NCBI GenBank assembly: GCA_964495805.1
Contig: CAZBWV010000077.1
Coordinates: 1 to 45,501 of the forward strand
DNA: 45,501 nt
Origin: JALXCH01 sp964495805
GTDB lineage: Bacteria; Calditrichota; Calditrichia; RBG-13-44-9
Direction: 5' to 3'
The notes under the pieces are model-generated. The model was not told where the DNA came from and did not search any database. It saw only the letters and a list, made by a program, of their open reading frames with translations. How positions within the stretch are numbered: the first letter of the stretch is position 1; each line of letters opens with the position of its first letter. The translations under genes and the position numbers were made by a program. Positions 42,684-45,501 of this stretch are shown here, piece after piece.

Positions 42684-44061
42684 GCTTCATCCGCTGGAAA
42701 TTCTTCCCATCACGTTGTATCTGCTTTTCCTGCTCATTATTGGTTTTCGCTCCCGGCACTCCCATCGCGACGAAGCGGATTTTATTGTGGGTGGTCGTCA
42801 GCTTACCCTGCCTGCCTTTGTGGCCACCCTGGTGACCACCTGGTACGGTGGCATTCTGGGGGTCGGTGAGTTTACTTACCTGTATGGCCTGTCCAACTGG
42901 GTCGTTTTCGGACTGCCTTACTATCTTTTTGCCATCCTGTTTGGTCTGGTGCTGGCGCCTAAAATTCAGCAAGCACAATTACTCTCCATTCCCGATCAAC
43001 TGTTCCTTCACTACGGGAAGAGCAGCGGTTTTGTAGGAACACTGTTCACCTTTTTCATGACCCTCCCGGCTCCTTACGTCCTGATGATTGGTTTTCTGAT
43101 CCATTTGATCACCGGATGGAGCTTATGGATTTGCCTGATACTGGGCACGTTGTTCTCCATGGTGTATGTGCTGAATGGCGGTTTTCGGGCGGTGGTGCGG
43201 ACGGACAAGTTCCAGTTCGTGCTGATGTTTGGCGGATTTGCAGTGATGTTTGGGGTTCTGCTCAGTCGATACGGAGGATTGAATTTTCTGAAAACTCACC
43301 TGCCTCCCCTGCATCTGAGCTGGCATGGTGGACACAGCGTGCAGTACATTCTGGTGTGGTTCTTCATCGCGCTCTGGACGCTTATCGATCCGGGTTTTCA
43401 CCAACGCTGTTATGCCGCCCGAACTCCCCAAACCGCACGACGTGGAATCTTACTTTCTGTCCTCTTCTGGGCGATATTCGATTTGTTAACCACTGCAACC
43501 GGTTTGTACGCCCGCGCTTTATTACCCGACATTGAACCGGCTCTGAGCTACCCCTGGCTGTCCCATCGCATTCTGCCGCCTTTACTTTCGGGCATTTTTT
43601 ACAGCGGGTTACTGGCAACTATTATGTCCACGCTGGATTCCAATTTTTTACTCTCTGCCGTTACTCTGGGACACGATTTGCTGGGCAAATTCACGACTCA
43701 AGAAACCCGTCGGATTCAGTTCACCCGGGTGGGATTAATCCTTAGCGCTCTCCTTTCCATCGGACTGGCCCTGCTTTTTCCTTCGGTCATTCAACTGTGG
43801 TACCTTATTGGTACGTTGTTCATCCCGCCTATGCTTATTCCGGTACTGGGGAGCTATTTCCCCCTGTTTCGGCTTACTCCTTCTATGGCTTTTTTGAATT
43901 TAACCGGCTCCTTTCTTTCTTCATTATTCCTGCTGGGGATGAGTCTTCATCAAAGCTCCTCTACCGAAGAGCTTCATTACTGGCTGGGGATTCAACCCAT
44001 GTTCGGGGGATTGGTTTTCTCCCTGGGAATCTGGATAGTCGAAAAAGTACGAAAGAGGTAA
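42676..44061 (+). CDS. Sodium:solute symporter family permease, candidate thiamine transporter
   Basis: A 461-residue inner-membrane protein with 12-13 hydrophobic segments and the SSS-family pattern: the DEADFIVGGRQLTLPAFVAT opening, the TTWYGGILGVGEF segment, GGFRAVVRTDKFQ and a late LDSNFLLSAVTLGHDL. Family members couple sodium to uptake of sugars, proline, pantothenate and others. The ATG at 42676 overlaps the thiamine pyrophosphokinase stop (ATGATTGA), so translation is coupled. A thiamine role is inferred from this location. The upstream frame to 42574 lies inside the previous gene and is not used. Confidence 0.9.
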   Translation: MIELHPLEILPITLYLLFLLIIGFRSRHSHRDEADFIVGGRQLTLPAFVATLVTTWYGGILGVGEFTYLYGLSNWVVFGLPYYLFAILFGLVLAPKIQQAQLLSIPDQLFLHYGKSSGFVGTLFTFFMTLPAPYVLMIGFLIHLITGWSLWICLILGTLFSMVYVLNGGFRAVVRTDKFQFVLMFGGFAVMFGVLLSRYGGLNFLKTHLPPLHLSWHGGHSVQYILVWFFIALWTLIDPGFHQRCYAARTPQTARRGILLSVLFWAIFDLLTTATGLYARALLPDIEPALSYPWLSHRILPPLLSGIFYSGLLATIMSTLDSNFLLSAVTLGHDLLGKFTTQETRRIQFTRVGLILSALLSIGLALLFPSVIQLWYLIGTLFIPPMLIPVLGSYFPLFRLTPSMAFLNLTGSFLSSLFLLGMSLHQSSSTEELHYWLGIQPMFGGLVFSLGIWIVEKVRKR

Positions 44062-44281
44062 AAACTTGTTTACCTAAAAATTCGGGCACATCTGGCTCCC
44101 TTTCTAACCGCACAGTATCGTTTTCAACAGCGATTTCGGTGGAACAAAAATTTCTTATTTTTGAATTGATTTCCTTCCGATATTTTCGGAACCTTTCGGT
44201 TTAAAAATTCGTTTTTCCCAGAACCATCTCCAGTTTCCGGCTGGGAAGTATTTGAATATCAGTTAACAAACAGAGGTTTAT

Positions 44282-45067
44282 ATGAACATCGTGAAAACAA
44301 TTGGCATTGCTGGTTTATTAGTAACGCTTTTTCTTTCCTGCCAACCCAAAACCACCCGGGTTCATCCGACACCCCCGAAACGGCAGGCAGCTCCTATTGA
44401 AATCCCTGAACTCCCCAGATACGCTACCGTGACCGCCGAAAAAGAGAACGTGCGGGACGAGCCCAACGGACAGGTGTGGGGTCAACTGCACCGCGGACAA
44501 AAAATTGAAGTGGAACGACGCGTGGGAAACTGGATTCTGTTTAACACCGATATTTACGACTCCATGTTCGTCTGGGGACCTTCAGTTGGCTTCCCTTACC
44601 TGAACCTGTACAGTCCGGGAGTTTATTATAGCATTGCCTACCATCGCTTCTTTCCCCTGAAATATTTTCAGGTCATCTTTGGAAGCGATGGTCAGGTGGT
44701 GAACCAGACCGACAGCACCTTTACCCTTTTCTTCGGCAACCTGGGATTGGGGTCTCATCAGGAAACGGTTATGGAAGTGGTGCAGAGTAAAACCGAGCAG
44801 GTGAAACATGGCGTGACGTTTTGGCTCAGCAAGCGAGATTCGTTGATCGAACGGGTGTGTGTGGATTTTTTTCGACCGGTGAAAGGTCGCAAAAAGGCTT
44901 TAAAGCAGTGTAATTTGCCAGATCGGGAACCCACCTATCAGGATGATGGCCGGTTGCGATGGGAAAACGGAACGCTTTTTCCAGGGCTCACCATTGAATT
45001 AGATCGCAAAGAATGGAAAAGCGAGCAATTTAACCGAATTTGCTTCTATCCCTCTCCTGAATTGTAA
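44282..45067 (+). CDS. Lipoprotein with SH3-like domain
   Basis: A 261-residue lipoprotein: signal peptide with lipobox LFLSC (Cys20), a Pro-rich linker (25-45), a bacterial SH3-like domain (about 46-85; ATVTAEKENVRDEPNGQVWGQL, seen as VRDEPNG and KIEVERRVGNWILF), then a unique beta-rich domain (90-261). Such SH3b domains often bind peptidoglycan peptides or sit on envelope proteins. The C-terminal part is not recognised. AGAGG lies six bases before the ATG. It stands alone between the thiamine locus and a repeat-rich region. Confidence 0.8.
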   Translation: MNIVKTIGIAGLLVTLFLSCQPKTTRVHPTPPKRQAAPIEIPELPRYATVTAEKENVRDEPNGQVWGQLHRGQKIEVERRVGNWILFNTDIYDSMFVWGPSVGFPYLNLYSPGVYYSIAYHRFFPLKYFQVIFGSDGQVVNQTDSTFTLFFGNLGLGSHQETVMEVVQSKTEQVKHGVTFWLSKRDSLIERVCVDFFRPVKGRKKALKQCNLPDREPTYQDDGRLRWENGTLFPGLTIELDRKEWKSEQFNRICFYPSPEL

Positions 45068-45293
45068 ATTTCTGGCGTCTGACAAATAGCGATTTGAACG
45101 CACATGGGCTGTCGCCTTTAAAGATGTTTGGAAAGGAGATACAGGAGATGAGGGTTAAAATATAAGATTTTTAATCATTCCGAATTCAAAAATCTTGTGC
45201 TCTAAAACGTAAAAAAGAGGTTAAGAAAGATTCCGAAAATAAAGGTCAACCAAAACGCAACATTCCTGAATCATTCTGCCAGAAAAGAAATTG

Positions 45294-45435
45294 GACAGGA
45301 TATACAGGGTGGAACAGGATAAATTTAATAAATATGGTTAAAAAATATTCAATAGGAACGAAACGCAACACAGAGTTGAAATCAATCAAGCATCATAATT
45401 CTTTCATCATCCTGTAAAATCCTGTTCATTCTGTC
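45294..45435. repeat. Facing ACAGGAT repeat arrays
   Basis: At 45294-45320 three ACAGG units occur at nine- and ten-base steps; at 45409-45435 the same units recur in the opposite orientation (ATCCTGT, ATCCTGT, ATTCTGTC). The arms match in about 20 of 27 positions and enclose 88 bases. ACAGGAT-type arrays are widespread intergenic repeats in bacteria; this looks like one such pair. Confidence 0.65.
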
Positions 45436-45452
45436 TGAAAAAAACTTTTAAT

Positions 45453-45501
45453 GAGATTCCTCCGTTCCGCTCCTCACTCCGTTCGTCGCTTCAGTTGGAA
45501 T
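45453..45501. repeat. Partial dispersed palindromic repeat at the window edge
   Basis: The last 49 bases (GAGATTCCTCCGTTCC ... GTTGGAAT) read like a well-known class of dispersed bacterial repeats that begin GAGATTC and end GGAATGAC. The opening ATTCC and closing GGAAT are inverted. It continues beyond the window. Confidence 0.5.

Larger units (their letters stand above)
45068..45501. other. Gene-free, repeat-rich right end of the window
   Basis: No coding frame with a ribosome site was found. The stretch holds repeated AACGCAACA (about 45255 and 45363), the ACAGGAT repeats at 45294-45435 and an unfinished palindromic repeat from 45453. Confidence 0.6.

Overview
The window looks like a chromosomal segment of a Gram-negative, probably thermophilic member of the FCB/Calditrichota-like bacteria. 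This assignment is an inference. The signs are many outer-membrane proteins (FadL type, FecR-linked barrel, TonB receptor, TolC), lipoproteins with clear lipoboxes, a two-thioredoxin-fold protein disulfide oxidoreductase typical of thermophiles, alvin-type ferredoxin, strong GGAGG ribosome binding sites, and readable sigma70-like promoters. No rRNA, tRNA, CRISPR array, prophage or intact insertion sequence was seen.

Layout. 1-3147 (minus): start of a lipoprotein gene, a FadL-like porin, then era with a HAD phosphatase. 3243-3293: divergent era and proline dehydrogenase promoters that share one -35 box. 4289-6632 (minus): a DUF5989 microprotein, ferredoxin, and a redox operon (disulfide oxidoreductase, TlpA-like lipoprotein, OsmC). 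6922-8906 (plus): NAD kinase and a membrane glycosyltransferase. 9463-16052 (plus): an envelope-signalling cluster of a secreted protein, a FecR-domain protein, a large outer-membrane barrel and a CHASE2 adenylate cyclase. 16120-18175 (minus): a small barrel gene broken by a single TGA, and glutamate dehydrogenase. 18758-24694 (plus, one small minus gene): a carboxyltransferase without biotin partners, an ABC ATPase without permease, a HAD phosphatase, a membrane-Nudix fusion, a hairpin-rich intergenic stretch and a cyclase-family hydrolase. 24992-26671: DEAD-box helicase. 26843-33145 (minus): TolC-MFP-RND-TetR efflux operon with a candidate operator overlapping the promoter start. 33382-38616: OPT transporter, a serpin with an N-terminal extension, smpB and tyrS. 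39146-44061 (plus): promoter, TPP riboswitch and terminator ahead of a TonB receptor, followed by thiamine pyrophosphokinase and a sodium:solute symporter family permease. 44282-45501: SH3-like lipoprotein and a repeat-rich end.

How the genes fit together. The clearest system is thiamine salvage at 39146-44061: outer-membrane uptake, inner-membrane symport and phosphorylation to TPP, with TPP-sensing attenuation at its head. The symporter-family permease sits where Bacteroidetes loci have PnuT. Proline dehydrogenase and glutamate dehydrogenase together suggest amino-acid oxidation. The oxidoreductase/TlpA/OsmC operon suggests thiol homeostasis across the inner membrane. Two short elements with terminal inverted repeats (26726-26838 and 38872-38967) share internal sequence and look like one small mobile or repeat family.
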